This document shows positions 53,540-64,000 of a stretch of 64,000 bases of DNA, piece after piece. A model generated the notes under the pieces. That model was not told the origin of the DNA and did not search any database. It saw nothing but the letters and a program-made list of their open reading frames with translations. The first letter of the stretch is position 1; each line of letters begins with the position of its first letter. Position numbers and translations under genes: made by a program. The stretch is from Magnolia sinica (Eukaryota; Streptophyta; Magnoliopsida; Magnoliales; Magnoliaceae). The stretch lies in NCBI RefSeq assembly GCF_029962835.1, contig NC_080586.1:67085501-67149500 (forward strand), read 5' to 3'.

Positions 53540-54235
53540 GGAGTGGAAATTTGAGATTTAATGTCCTTAGACTTTTCAGAGACCTTCCTGATTAAGAGTT
53601 TCTAAATCTTACTAACGAGACTTTTCTATTCGAAAAACTAATGACGTGGGCGCAAAAGATCCAGAAGTAGTAAGAAAGCCCTAACGAGAGTCTCACTGCT
53701 TCAACAACCTATAAAAGGAACAATGGAAGAAGAAAACGAGATTCCATGCCAAACACATTAGTGTATTTTTTATTTTTCTCTCTGTTCTTAGCTTAGTTTA
53801 GCTATTACTTAGCAGCTCCCATTGCAGTTCCTTAGGAGTAGAGTTAGGTAATATCGCGATTCTTTCAAGTTCCAATTTGGTTAGTCACACCCGCTTAATT
53901 CATTTGTTCCAATAGCCATATTAGGTATTTATCTATTTCACCTTTTTTTAAAAAAAATATTAATAATTTGGCTGTCTGACAAGTTCTCGATTGTAATAAA
54001 CATTATTTTACAATACTAAATGAAATTGACAACATTTAACCTTTATTTAATTTGAATGTGTATCTATGTTTATTTGAAAACTGTTTTAAACTCATAGTGT
54101 TTGTGAAAAAACAAGTCCTTAATCCCGTAGACTCACGTCTATTATTACTACGAGATAAAAAAGAACTTATTCAAAACGATTAGCCTCACTTCCTTTCACT
54201 AATTACCTGAGTGGAGCACAATTTTGGTGGCCAAT
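53540..54235. mobile_element. Possible solo LTR (Ty3/gypsy-like), fossil
   Basis: CCTATAAAAGGAACAATGG near 53710 looks like an LTR promoter, followed by CT-rich leader, AGTAGAGTTAGG and, near 54110-54230, AATCCCGTAGACTCACG and ACGAGATAAA, which recall Athila/Tat-type LTR ends, before ACAATTTTGGTGGCCAA. No second LTR or coding parts were found. The boundaries and family are tentative. Confidence 0.35.
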
Positions 54236-55697
54236 AGAACCCTCGATCTTTTATCTTAGTCTCTGATCTGTCCATCTTGGTGAAAGGGACACCAACAATT
54301 TAATCAACCCTTAAATCAAGCATACTCTAACATACCTGTACATCCTACTTGCACATATATCCAATCTCGACCCTCAATCACACAAGTGGTTTTGTTTGAT
54401 TGAATTGGAGTGCAACAGGGATCCTCCAACGTAGAAGATTTTGGAGCATTACAGTGACCACACCGTCCCAAAAGTCAGTCCAACTACGTAGGTTCAAGCC
54501 CGCCTAAAGCCGGGTTGAGCTTATCAGTTCAATGGCCCTTGTCACCTTACGGCAGATGAGAGGTCATTGCACATGTAGGAGATCCACACCATTCATAGGT
54601 TGGGTCCTACGGTGACCATGACCTGGCCCAAAAGTCGCTCCACACATCAGGCAGGCCACCCATGAATACTGAATATTTTCTTCTCATGCATGCGGCCAAT
54701 GCAAGGAACAGACCCTCCTGGACTTTGTCAACAGCGTGCATGCCCAAGGAGCCTGGATCCCTCACAGGTCCCTATCAGTCAAAGGCGAGCAAGTCCCCTT
54801 TTATTGGCCTCTTAATCATTTACTCTCTGTTTTTTTTAAAAAGGGGTGGACCATCAATTTTCAAATGCCACTGACTCATCCATCCCAGAGATGAGCGTGG
54901 AGGGGACACAATATCCAGAAAAAAAAAAAAAAAAACACTGGACAAGCGATTTGAACCTTCCACATGGTGCCATGGATGATGAATGAAAGCAAACTTGTCA
55001 GGCTTGAAATTCAATGGGCAAAATCAGATGGGTAGCTAGCATACTTGTAGACCTAATAATTAATCAGGGCTGCGATCAGTGGGGGATGGACCCACTTCAA
55101 ACGTATTCAACACAACCTAGGCTGTGCAGGCTTAGGCTTGAGTCTTCCTGGAGACTAGTGATCCAAACACTTCATTGGACCATCCTCCATTCAATGCTGA
55201 CTGCTGCCAATCCAATGTTCAAAGATCATTTTATCACGGCCACTTTGCAGTGAACCCATGAATGGCAGGATCATCAATCCTTGTAGCACGTCTGGATTCT
55301 ATGTAATATTTTTGAAGAGTAGGAATTTCTAATCTGGGACAGATCTTGGGGTCATCTTTTCCATTCTTGGTGGATGTGGGGCTTTGGAGACAGCCCCAGT
55401 CACCAAACAGTAGGGCCCACTTGTACGGATGACCACATCAAGACACTATTATCACCTTGACGATGAAAGTGCACAAACAAGGAAAACAAAACATCCCAAG
55501 GAGAAAAACTTCACTATGGGTAGATCTCATCGCCACCTATTAAGATTGGGCTGTGTGGGAGATCAGCACCATTCAATCCCACCAAACCAAAAAGTTCAAT
55601 GCATGTGGGCCCCTGGGTGGAAATGAATCAACAACATATAATGGAGACAATGGTTTGAAACCCTAAAAAATATGAATTTTTTTTTTCTAAATGAAAT
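54236..55697. other. Intergenic region downstream of the KAPP stop codon
   Basis: It holds GGCCCA-type repeat words (CTGGCCCAAAAGTCGCTCC near 54625; GTAGGGCCCACTTG near 55410) and an A-tract at 54919-54934. The last 100 bases before 55698 are the probable 3' UTR of the KAPP gene. No other gene is seen. Confidence 0.45.
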
Positions 55698-58480
55698 TTA
55701 CGAATCAAGGTTACAAGCAGCAGTTCTGTTGGCATCAAAATCTAAGAATATTATCGAGGTGTTGTCCTTTGTACGCAGTGTTCGTGCTTCGCTCAACACA
55801 AAATTAGCTATCCTCTCTGCTGAATTTGAATTCTCTTTATCCGCAGCGTATCTCTCCTTTGTCTGCTCATTCCAACACAAGAAAGATTGTCAGCATACAA
55901 AGGATTAAATCGAACAATGTTTCTCCACAAACCGGCATTTGTCTTGCTCAAGTTGCATTCCATGCAGTTTGGCCCACCTACAGCCACTCATCTTGAGGGC
56001 CTCAATTTGGGTGGCTGCAATTGTCATCTACAAATTGGCGATTAAAAACAAAAAACATGGCCATGCTCCATAAGCAATGAGAGCAAGTTCACCAATCAGA
56101 TGGATGGAATTATTCGGTGGAAGGAGATTTCAAGTCAATCAACCATCCACAGCAGGCCTCACCAGATGAAAGATCTAGACCAGTCGAAGTAAGGCCCATG
56201 GCTCACCCGGAGCTAGAAGAAATTCTTGATTCTTCATGGGAAGTGTTCAAGGGCATACCTGAAGAACGAGCTGCACAGCTTTCTTGATGCCAATAACATC
56301 CCATAACCCATCACTACAGTTTTAAGAAACAATAAGAGAATCTCATCAGGTGGTGAACGCCCTTTTTTTCACCATAGTAGCATGAAAACTCAAACACTCG
56401 ACTCGACTAAATGTTCGGCCAGGTCGGGTTGATTCAATCCAACTTCGCTCAGCATACAATGGTTATAAATTTAGAAAAGAAGGGATAAAAGTGTACACTT
56501 AACAAAGTAATATAATCAAATCACTCAATCGTGGGCTCGCCAGGTTCATGTTTCCTTTTGCGGAGGTCGTGGGTTCAGTTCCCTCCCTCCCCACTTAAAT
56601 TTTATTAATGTTCACATTGACCCACTGAGTTACTCAGTTCGAATCACTGCAAGTCATGTCAAGTCGAGTTGACCAAGTGATCAAATCATCTTGACGATTC
56701 ATCCTGTGTCAAAATCTAGTCAGAACCTGGACTGAGTTTCCCAGCAACTCAGCTCAGAATCTCACTGAGCCGAATTGACCCAGTGATTTTAGAACTACGA
56801 TTTTCAGTTGGAAGTAAACAAAAAGAAAATAGGAGGAGATGCAAAATGGGAAGAGATGCAATCATACAGAAAATCACCTTGCCATGAGAGCAAAGGCCTG
56901 GCTTCCTTTGGGTATATGCACAGCTTGACTAACATATGGCTCCGAACTGAAACGGGCGTCTTGCTCTTTCAGAAACTTGTCTCCAAGCATGCGGGCAATA
57001 TTCAAACCTGAATGGATTTGATATCAATGGGTTAATAATTCAACTATTGCATGCTTCAGATGTTGAGGGAAAGAAGCCAAGGCATCACCACACAGTCGTG
57101 TTTCGCCATCTTTCAATGGAGGCCCAGATTTCCTCAACCGGTTTCTTTCTGATTGACTAGTAATTCTGTGGTCTTCAGTCATAGCAATAGGCTTCTCACC
57201 AATACTGCCATGGAGAAAACATAAACAGTCCTTTAAAGAGAAGATTTGTCCATGAAAGCAGTAGCGATGGAATGGTTATTAATAAATTTGATTAATAATA
57301 TCATAGACAGCTCATTGTATTCAAAAGAATGAAAAATGGGAGGCTGAAAAACCAAGAATAAATTATTAAAATAGAAGCATAGCAATCCAGTCATGGCATT
57401 CTTGAAGTATTTGATCTTTTATATTAATTGCAATTTAATTATTTCTCATTTGGCCAAGTCACTGAATCCGATTAAGCCAAACCAAAAGAAATTTTGGCCT
57501 ACCGAGGCAAGCCTGAGTTCCTGCTTTTCCAATAGCGAATAGGGGCCTTGTGAGAAAAGTCATCATTCCTATCATGGGCCCCACAATTAAAGTACCAACT
57601 ACAGTAGGCTTCACGTGGTTTCCTGGATCATAATTCCTGTGACAAGCCTTGGATGGCTCCTACTCCAAGACATCCTCCTGTCACAAGTCTCATGATAAAA
57701 TAGCAAATATTGATAAACAAGATTCATTATCTTTCCCCAAGTTGTTTGATGCAAATGATATCCATATCCAATTGCTGAATGAGAACTGATCACCCACAGG
57801 CGAACAGCACCAAAACTCGTGGTGCCATATGATCTTTCCTGCTAACATGCTACTTGCATAGGACATCCATGCCAAAGAAACAGGAAGCCCCACCATGTCA
57901 ATCACCCTTCTCAAAAATCAGTCTGATCCACTCACGAGTTGGACCACACCTGTGTATTGAGTTAGACTATAAGTCATCAATTGATTCAAATGGTGCAGCA
58001 TATCAGATGAGCCAACCAGCCTGAATTTTGTGATGAGTGATCTTTATGGTGGGTTGGACTATACAAGTGGCATGTTAGTGGTAAAGAGTACAATTAGCAA
58101 GGATAAGCTTAGATGATGATAATGATCTACAAGAAAACGAGTTGATGAGCGTTATCTAGCTACAACCAAATAACCCAAGAAAATGGCCTCGTAAATACAG
58201 CTTAGATGAATTTACATCAGAAGATCACCCAAGGATCAAAGCTACAAGAGAACACTCACAAGTTATTCTGACACGAGAAAGGCATCATTGAATCTACGTA
58301 CCTATTTTTCCCTCAAACATAATTGAGTGTATCTATGACATGAGAACTAGCTGAGGGGGGGAAAAGGGAATAATTGGCTACGTACTTTATAACACAAGCT
58401 GAATCCCCAACATTTGCACATTGTGCGAAGAAGTCATCTTGTTGATCAGCCCAAACCAAAAGAACCGTTGCAGTACAACC
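55698..58480 (-). CDS. KAPP: KAPP-type protein phosphatase 2C, last five exons (partial)
   Basis: Exons in coding order: 58480-58386, 57204-57089, 57007-56878, 56313-56259 and 55862-55698, together 561 bases including the TAA stop; phases match at each GT-AG join. The product is the C-terminal 186 residues of a PP2C domain: GCTATVLLVWADQQDDFFAQ, ANVGDSACVI, KPIAMTEDHRI, KDGETRLCGLNIARMLGDKF, ALMASDGLWDVIG with a metal-binding Asp, KKAVQLVLQ, then RTKDNTSIIFLDF with the final metal-binding Asp. The wording is that of kinase-associated protein phosphatase, which binds receptor kinases through an N-terminal FHA domain and dephosphorylates them at the plasma membrane. FHA, anchor and first half of PP2C were not found up to 64000, so the preceding intron is over 5.5 kb or those exons lie outside. 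A general PP2C is the alternative. It runs head-to-tail with SPOUT1. Confidence 0.87.
56545..56800 (+). repeat. tRNA-like B-box head with CGAGTC tail, in KAPP intron
   Basis: TTTTGCGGAGGTCGTGGGTTC followed by AGTTCCCTCCC resembles a B-box region. GAGTTACTCAGTTCGAATCAC and CAAGTCGAGTTGACCAAGTG follow. The layout matches the minus-strand repeat at 23010-23285, so it may be a dispersed SINE-like family. Confidence 0.4.
57560..58085. repeat. Foldback-type repeat within a KAPP intron
   Basis: GTTGGACCACACCTGTGTATTG, TCAGATGAGCCAACC and GATCTTTATGGTGGGTTGGAC are words of the local GGCCCAC families. Ends were not resolved. Non-coding. Confidence 0.4.
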
Positions 58481-59136
58481 CTGAAAAAACAAAAGGTCAC
58501 AACAACTATATAATTGCACTTAATAGCATCCAATCATAAGACGACAGAATAAGATTTGCAAGATATGAGAATGGTACCCTCCAAATACTTTATAAAACCT
58601 TATCAAAATAGAGCAGGATGAGAAGGAATCAGGTAGGGATTTATCCTCGCCCTTTTTTTATGAGTCTAGATCACAGTGACAATTCACCACCATTTAAAGG
58701 ATTTTCTATACTTTCTACACTGGCAGAGGATGATCAGTCATACACCCACAAACTACCACGGTACATGCAGTGCATGTATCGAATTGACACCATGCAAATC
58801 ATGGGTGCAACTGTTGATGGAGCAGGTACCTGATATCTCCTAACAACTCATTTTTCAAATATATCTCCTATTTATAATAAAATTATTTATAAAAAAAAAA
58901 CAATTAAATATTGGAAGCACATCCTTGCTGTACCCGTATCCTGTCATTTCCTCATTTGGAGGGTCACTGTACTTGACACTCGTACCCATATCCACATACC
59001 ATAGGTTAAACATGTTCTCACCCAACATATCATGCCAATGCACAATGTATGAATAAAGTCATATCCAAACACATTAGCATCTCAACGGCCAAATAGTTAA
59101 GATGGTAAATGACAGATTAGTTACTAAATATTTATA
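58481..59136. other. Sequence upstream of the first KAPP exon seen
   Basis: No PP2C, FHA or other exon was found on the minus strand here. The plus-strand frame at 58618-58833 has no family signature. Confidence 0.4.
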
Positions 59137-59566
59137 GAGAAATGCTCAAGTGTTGTCAGAACACTATATGTTATAGTGCTCCTAGTTGCATCAGTTCAGT
59201 TAGACAGTCCAATCTCAACTGTCCATTAAGTTCAGAACAGATTTCTAATGTTAACATCCTTTTTCCAAGCCATCAATGGGATGGCTACAGTTGCCTAGGA
59301 AAAGTGATTCTTTAGAATAATAAGTAATCAATGATGGTATCTTAAAAAAAAAAAAATAGATGGATCAAAATGTTGATTAGACCATCGATCAAATGGTTTA
59401 TGTTTGTCAGATTTGTGTGATGCTTGCATGGTTACCCATAAAACATGCGTTGGACCTACTGAACAGTCTGGATCAATGAATTGGATAGTCCAAGTGTCCC
59501 AATTTAACAAAATGCAAGTAGGAGCACTTTAACTTATAGTGCTCCGAGAGCACTGGAGCATTTCTC
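59137..59566. mobile_element. MITE with GAGAAATGCTC termini, family of the 7.4-kb element
   Basis: It starts GAGAAATGCTCAAGTG and ends GGAGCATTTCTC, an 11-bp perfect inverted repeat, backed by ATAGTGCTCCTAGTTGCAT against ATGCAAGTAGGAGCACTTT. The interior has CATCCTTTTTCCAAGCC, GGGATGG and GATTCTTTAGAATAATAAG as in 7397-7891. No convincing target duplication was read. Confidence 0.85.
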
Positions 59567-60349
59567 GTATTAATATGCAAAAAAAATTTCCCTCTCCCAT
59601 ACTACATCCTCTTTGTTGGATCTTACTTGTACTGCAGTGAGAAATGAAAACAGGAAAAGGGAGTAAAGTAGAACCTCATCTTAGATTTTATTTATTTATT
59701 TATTTATTTATTTTTAAAAAAAAGGCAGAAAGAGTGACAGGGAGATGATGGATTTTGGGATATTTGGTTTGTATTGGAAGTTCTTTGCCCCTTGACCTTT
59801 TGTATTGTCTTTGCCTTTCCCAATAAAATTTCTCATAAAACTACTTTTTTAAAGAGAACTTTTTTTTAATATAATATAGAAGCATGTAAAAGGAGAAATT
59901 CCATTTAAAAGTTTACTATATGAGATGATAAAATGTTATAGATGGGCATATTAAAATCCACAATAGGAAGAAACTTAGAAACCTAGAGCAATCTTAACTA
60001 CCTTGCACCTCGAGAAAGAGGACAAATCATTTCTGCCACTAGCTTCACAGTGTAAATTAGTAATCACTATCAAAATACTGTTCACAGGACACCAGATGAT
60101 TTCAGTAGAGTTCTGCTATTGATATTTCCACTTTCTAGTGCCAGAAGCAATTTCCAAGAAATTCAAATAAAGAAACAGACTCACAGAAAATTACAGCTTA
60201 ATTCAACTAAAAAATAGCCTATGTATTAGAAGTCTGTTGCAAGATTAGATGCTATAGAAACCCTACAGGTACAGGCTGAAGGCACATAACTACAGATTGG
60301 CTTGGTGCAGTCTTGGTTACAAAAAAACAGTCACTTTGTACTAGTTAAA
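59567..60349. other. Unassigned sequence
   Basis: It has an (ATTT)n tract at 59691-59715. Nothing else was recognised on either strand. Confidence 0.35.
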
Positions 60350-63290
60350 CTCATCAGGCATGCGCTGGATAAAGAAGGTCATATGGCAGGCTGGGAGGTT
60401 GGTCGGGGTCACATTTGGGGATTGCGACAAAGATTATATTGCCTTTTCTCAATTTGTTGAAGAAAGAGGACTTCTAAAGGCTAGTCTGATTAAACAAGGT
60501 AGGGCACTGATGTTGTCAAGGGGGAACACAGAATTGGTCCGCAATGGTGGTTCAGCAATTTCAGCCGCGGGAATTACAGCGAAGGTTGTGAGGGGATAAA
60601 GGTTTATGTTAGTTCATCAACTGAAGATAATTAGCTGGAACATCCGTGGTTTGGGGAGCAGTCAGAAGAGATTTCAGATTAAGAGAATCAGGAAGCGTTT
60701 TAAGGCTCAAATCATGACCCTTCAGGAAACCAAACTTCAGAAGACTAAGTAGGCTATATTGTGGATTCTGGGTACGGGTGGGTGGGTTTTTCTAGAGGAA
60801 TTATAGTTATTTGGTACAGAAACCTGTGGAAGAGTGGAGGTCGTTGGAGGAGGCAATTCCATCTTACTGTTTTACTGAAAGAGATTGGCTCAGATTTTTC
60901 TTAGGTTCTAACTTCAGTCCACAGTCCAAATTGCTCTTCCTTGCACGAGGCATTCTAGGAGTTGGACACTTCTAGAAGTAACCATATGGAACCGTGGTGG
61001 GTGGGAAGGGATTACAACGTGGTTAGAAACAGAAAAAATTCCAAAAAGCGTGAGGGAATTTTCTGGTTGAGCGGAACGACACGAAATGGTGGATGTTCTC
61101 ATGGGCAACATGAAACTCACATGATTGAATGGTCAAGATCGGGTGGTGAGCTCAAAGCTAGATAGATTTCTGGTCTCTCCTTCAGATTGAGCATTTCCGA
61201 ACTGTCTCTTTGAGGGGTCTTCCTAAACCTGTCTCGGATCATTGCCTGATTTGATTATGCTTGAGGTAGAAAACAAAAACTGGGGTCTGCATCCAGTTCA
61301 GTTTGAATTGATGTAGTTGGAGATGGAAGGGTTCTGGGGTCTTATTAAAGAATGGTGGGACTCTTTTGAAGTGGAAGGTTTCACGGGTTTTAAGCTTTTT
61401 CAAAAGATGAGACTACTGAAAAGGAAAATCATCGAGCGGAGGAAAGAGGTGTGCAGTAAAAGGGAGGACGAAAAATATTCGCTATTGTGGGCTATTAAGT
61501 TGTACGATATTGAAGAACAAGAGAGGGAGTTATCGGAAGATGATAGGGCAGATAGGGAGTCACTCTTGTGTGATTACAATAAGTGGCTTAAGGAGGATGA
61601 AATTAAGTAGGATGTTACACAAACATCAAGAGGTTGGCCTTTCAGGGTTTTGAGGTGGGGAGGGAGAGTTTCAAATCTCCCGTCTTCAATTCACTGATGA
61701 CACAATCATCTTCAGTGAAGCCAAGGAAGGCAAGGTGGACAATTTAAGAATGATTATCAAATGTTTTCAAATTGTTTTGGGGTTGAGCATCAACGTATCG
61801 AAAAGTGAAATTCTAGGGATTGGGACCACCAAGGAGGAGCTAAGTCGATTGGGAGGGCTTTCAGGTGCAGTGTTGGGTCTTTCCCTACCACTTACCTTGG
61901 TCTTCCCATCTGTATCGATAAACCACCTAAGCATCCTTGGGACAGAGTTATCGAAAGAGTGTTCTTCGTGGAAGAGTAGATACTTATCTTTGGGTGGAAG
62001 GCTAACATTGATTAAAGCAGCTCTCTACAATATGCCAATCTATTTAATGTCTTTGTTCAGATGCCTAAAGGATGTGATAGAGCAGCTTGATAAGTTGGGG
62101 CGTGATTTCTTATGGAAGGGGTTGTTGAAGACTCACAAATTCCATTTGTTGAAGTGGGACGATGTGTGTAAATCGATATGGGAAGGGGTTCAGGGATTAG
62201 GAGATTGAAGGAATTCAATAGTGCTCTATTAGGTAAGTAGCTTTGGAGATTTGGTTCGGAGAATGATTGCCTTTGGGGAAGAGTGATTACCTCTAAATAT
62301 GGGGTCGAGGGAGGGGATGGTGGGTAAAGGGATTTTCTTTATATAGAGCTTCTGCTTTGTGGAAGGTAACTGAAGGAGTGGGGGAGAGTTTTAAGAAAGG
62401 GGCGAGTTTCAAAATAGGCAATGGAGAAAGGGTTCTCTTTTGGGAAGACATTTGCTTAAGTGAAAGGCCTCTTCATTTGGTTAAGTGAAAGGTCTCTTCA
62501 AGCCAAATTTCGTAGGTTGTTAAACATTGCCTCGGATTTGAACTCTTCTATGGCATTGTTTCTTGGTCCTTGAAAATGAGACAATGTGAACCCCCACTTG
62601 TAGGAGAAATCTTTCAGAAGATGAGTTGAAGGAGTTTCTAAGGTTTTCCATGAAGCTTCATGGGATTTGTTTTTCTCCAAGGTTGGAAGACTCATTGGTG
62701 TGGAGCCTAGAAAAATCAAACAAATTCTCAGTCCAGTCTTTCTATAGGCTTCTCACCTCTATGATTGTGGCTTTGGGGCTGAGTCTGTCATCTTTTGTTT
62801 GGAGTTATGATGCTCCTCCAACGAGGGCAGCTTTTGCATGGTTGGTGTGTGTAGGAATCGGGATCTCAGTTCTCACTATTGACAACCTTCAAAGATGGTG
62901 ATGTTCATTCCCAACATGTGCTCCTTGTGCCTTGGTAACACGGAATCAGTAAAACACTTGTTTATTCATTGCTTGCTTGCCATGTCCATTTGGGAATTCT
63001 TGGGAGTGTTTAACATGCCTTGGGTGATGTTGGGAAGCATTGAGGTCCTCTTTCTAGCATAGCATGGAAGCAGATCCAAAAGAGAAGGCTCTAAGCTTTG
63101 GAGACTTTCTTTGGTGGCCATTTTGTGGTCCATTTGGGAAGAAAGAATAATCGCTGCTTTCGGGGCAAAATGGGCCACTCTCCAAAGTTATGACCTCAAT
63201 AATCTTGGACAAGAATATGACTAATTTGTTCTTGATGCGAAAAGCAATGTCCACTTTCAACTTTGAAAAACTACTTCTCCTTGCAGATTA
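60350..63290 (+). mobile_element. L1-type LINE with an internal deletion of the RT
   Basis: The endonuclease start LKIISWNIRGLGSSQKRFQ and MTLQETKL is at 60.62-60.75 kb and the PKPVSDHCLI block near 61.23 kb. The linker MRLLKRKIIERRKEVCSKRE and EEQERELSEDDRADRESLL at 61.4-61.6 kb is followed, within 60 bases, by ISRLQFTDDTIIFSEAKEG, the catalytic DD box. The finger and palm part of RT normally between them (several hundred residues) is therefore absent. Downstream are LGGRLTLIKAALYNMPIYLM, LDKLGRDFLWKG and a zf-RVT tail (AAFAWLVCVGIGISVLTIDNL). Stops also occur. The 5' boundary is approximate; the tail end near 63.29 kb shows no clear poly(A). Confidence 0.85.
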
Positions 63291-63299
63291 TTTATCCTT

Positions 63300-63693
63300 G
63301 TAAATTGGTGTAGAGATTGAAAGAGAGAAGAAATTAAGAGAAAAGAAGGAGAGAAGAAAATATGAAGGAAGAAAGGACTCAATTAGAGTTGCACGTCCCC
63401 ACCCCTTTTTCTTTTTTATTAAAGTAATTAAAAAGCAAATATTCAAAAATACCCCTATATAATAAACTTTATATCCAACATATCCCAAGACTAAAAACAC
63501 TAAGAAACTTGTAGACCATAGGCCCATAACTAAAACCAAGAGGGCCATGGGCCTAGACCCTATAAAGAATGTTCCTTATTTGTTTATTTCTTGTTTGTGC
63601 TTGTTTGATGTTTGGTACTCTTGTGGAGTACCCTACTGTAACTTTAGTTGCATAATAAAAGTGTTGTGGTGTGGGAGCCCTAACTCACGAACC

Positions 63694-63745
<52 letters not shown>

Positions 63746-64000
63746 CCTCACCTCTACTTGGTATCAAAGCCACAAGTCTTGTGTTCGAATCCCGGGAGCA
63801 GCAAATATGCTTTCCTAATATATTCTCCCACGAGGGGCCATTTATGGTGTGAGTTGTGAGTGTCCCTCCAACCTTGCCCAATATATTCCCGTGCGGAGTT
63901 CCACCTCGCACGTGCAGGGGAATGTTAAAGTCCCTTGATATACATTGATATGCCATCCTCTAACGGCTCGAGCTTTCAGATCTCCAGGACCTCTTGTTGA
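63300..64000 (+). mobile_element. LTR retrotransposon end with primer site, cut by the window edge
   Basis: A likely LTR part with CATAATAAAAG (poly(A)-signal-like, near 63650) ends after a (CT)n of about 24 units (63696-63743) at CCTCACCTCTAC. It is followed at 63759-63770 by TGGTATCAAAGC, a close match to the initiator-Met primer site, and by GTGTTCGAATCCCGGG. The interior continues past 64000, so family and state cannot be judged. The start at about 63300 is a guess. Confidence 0.5.

Noticed and set aside
60001-60075. Candidate upstream KAPP exon on the minus strand
   Set aside because: A short open stretch with a possible GT donor, but no FHA or PP2C motif in any frame.
63633-63956. Frame with an Arg-Glu run
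   Set aside because: Translation of the (CT)n microsatellite on the other strand.

Overview
The window is nuclear DNA from a flowering plant. Three host genes with plant-type introns, plant protein families and the usual plant transposon classes (L1 and RTE LINEs, Ty1/copia, Ty3/gypsy, TRIM, MULE, Tourist-like MITEs) all point that way. The many foldback repeats built on GGGCCCACCGTGATGT-like ends remind me of magnoliid and other early-branching angiosperm genomes, but that placement comes from memory and is low confidence.

Three host genes can be assembled exon by exon. (1) A membrin Golgi Qb-SNARE gene on the + strand has four exons between 3395 and 23665, encoding 226 residues inside about 20 kb. 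(2) A SPOUT1/C9orf114-type RNA methyltransferase gene on the - strand has eleven exons between 52022 and 26272, encoding 363 residues over about 26 kb. (3) The last five exons of a KAPP-type protein phosphatase 2C lie on the - strand between 58480 and 55698; its 5' part was not found and is probably beyond position 64000. Membrin and SPOUT1 converge with 2.6 kb between their stop codons. SPOUT1 and KAPP run in the same direction 3.7 kb apart. From memory their Arabidopsis counterparts (AT5G19300 and AT5G19280) are also close neighbours, so this looks like conserved gene order.

Nearly all remaining sequence is transposon-derived, much of it inside introns. Membrin introns hold L1 and RTE LINE pieces (5.5-7.0, 8.1-8.3, 13.2-16.6, 16.7-17.6 and 19.9 kb), a degraded Ty3/gypsy fossil (9.2-11.8 kb), MITEs, and 72-bp and 35-bp tandem arrays. 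SPOUT1 introns hold a MITE with 31-bp terminal repeats (28.45 kb), two Mutator-like foldback elements that seem to carry gene-like cargo (31.6 and 33.6 kb), a Ty1/copia fossil split by a complete TRIM element (34.4-37.8 kb) and a MULE with transposase and SWIM domains (43.6-46.3 kb). The right edge holds another L1 (60.35-63.3 kb) and the start of an LTR element that leaves the window.

The firmest new observations are: the TRIM with its 5-bp target duplication inside the copia fossil; foldback elements with 9-bp target duplications and PPR-like cargo; the telo-box plus site II pair upstream of SPOUT1; and the in-frame 72-bp array in membrin intron 1. I saw no unknown protein system.
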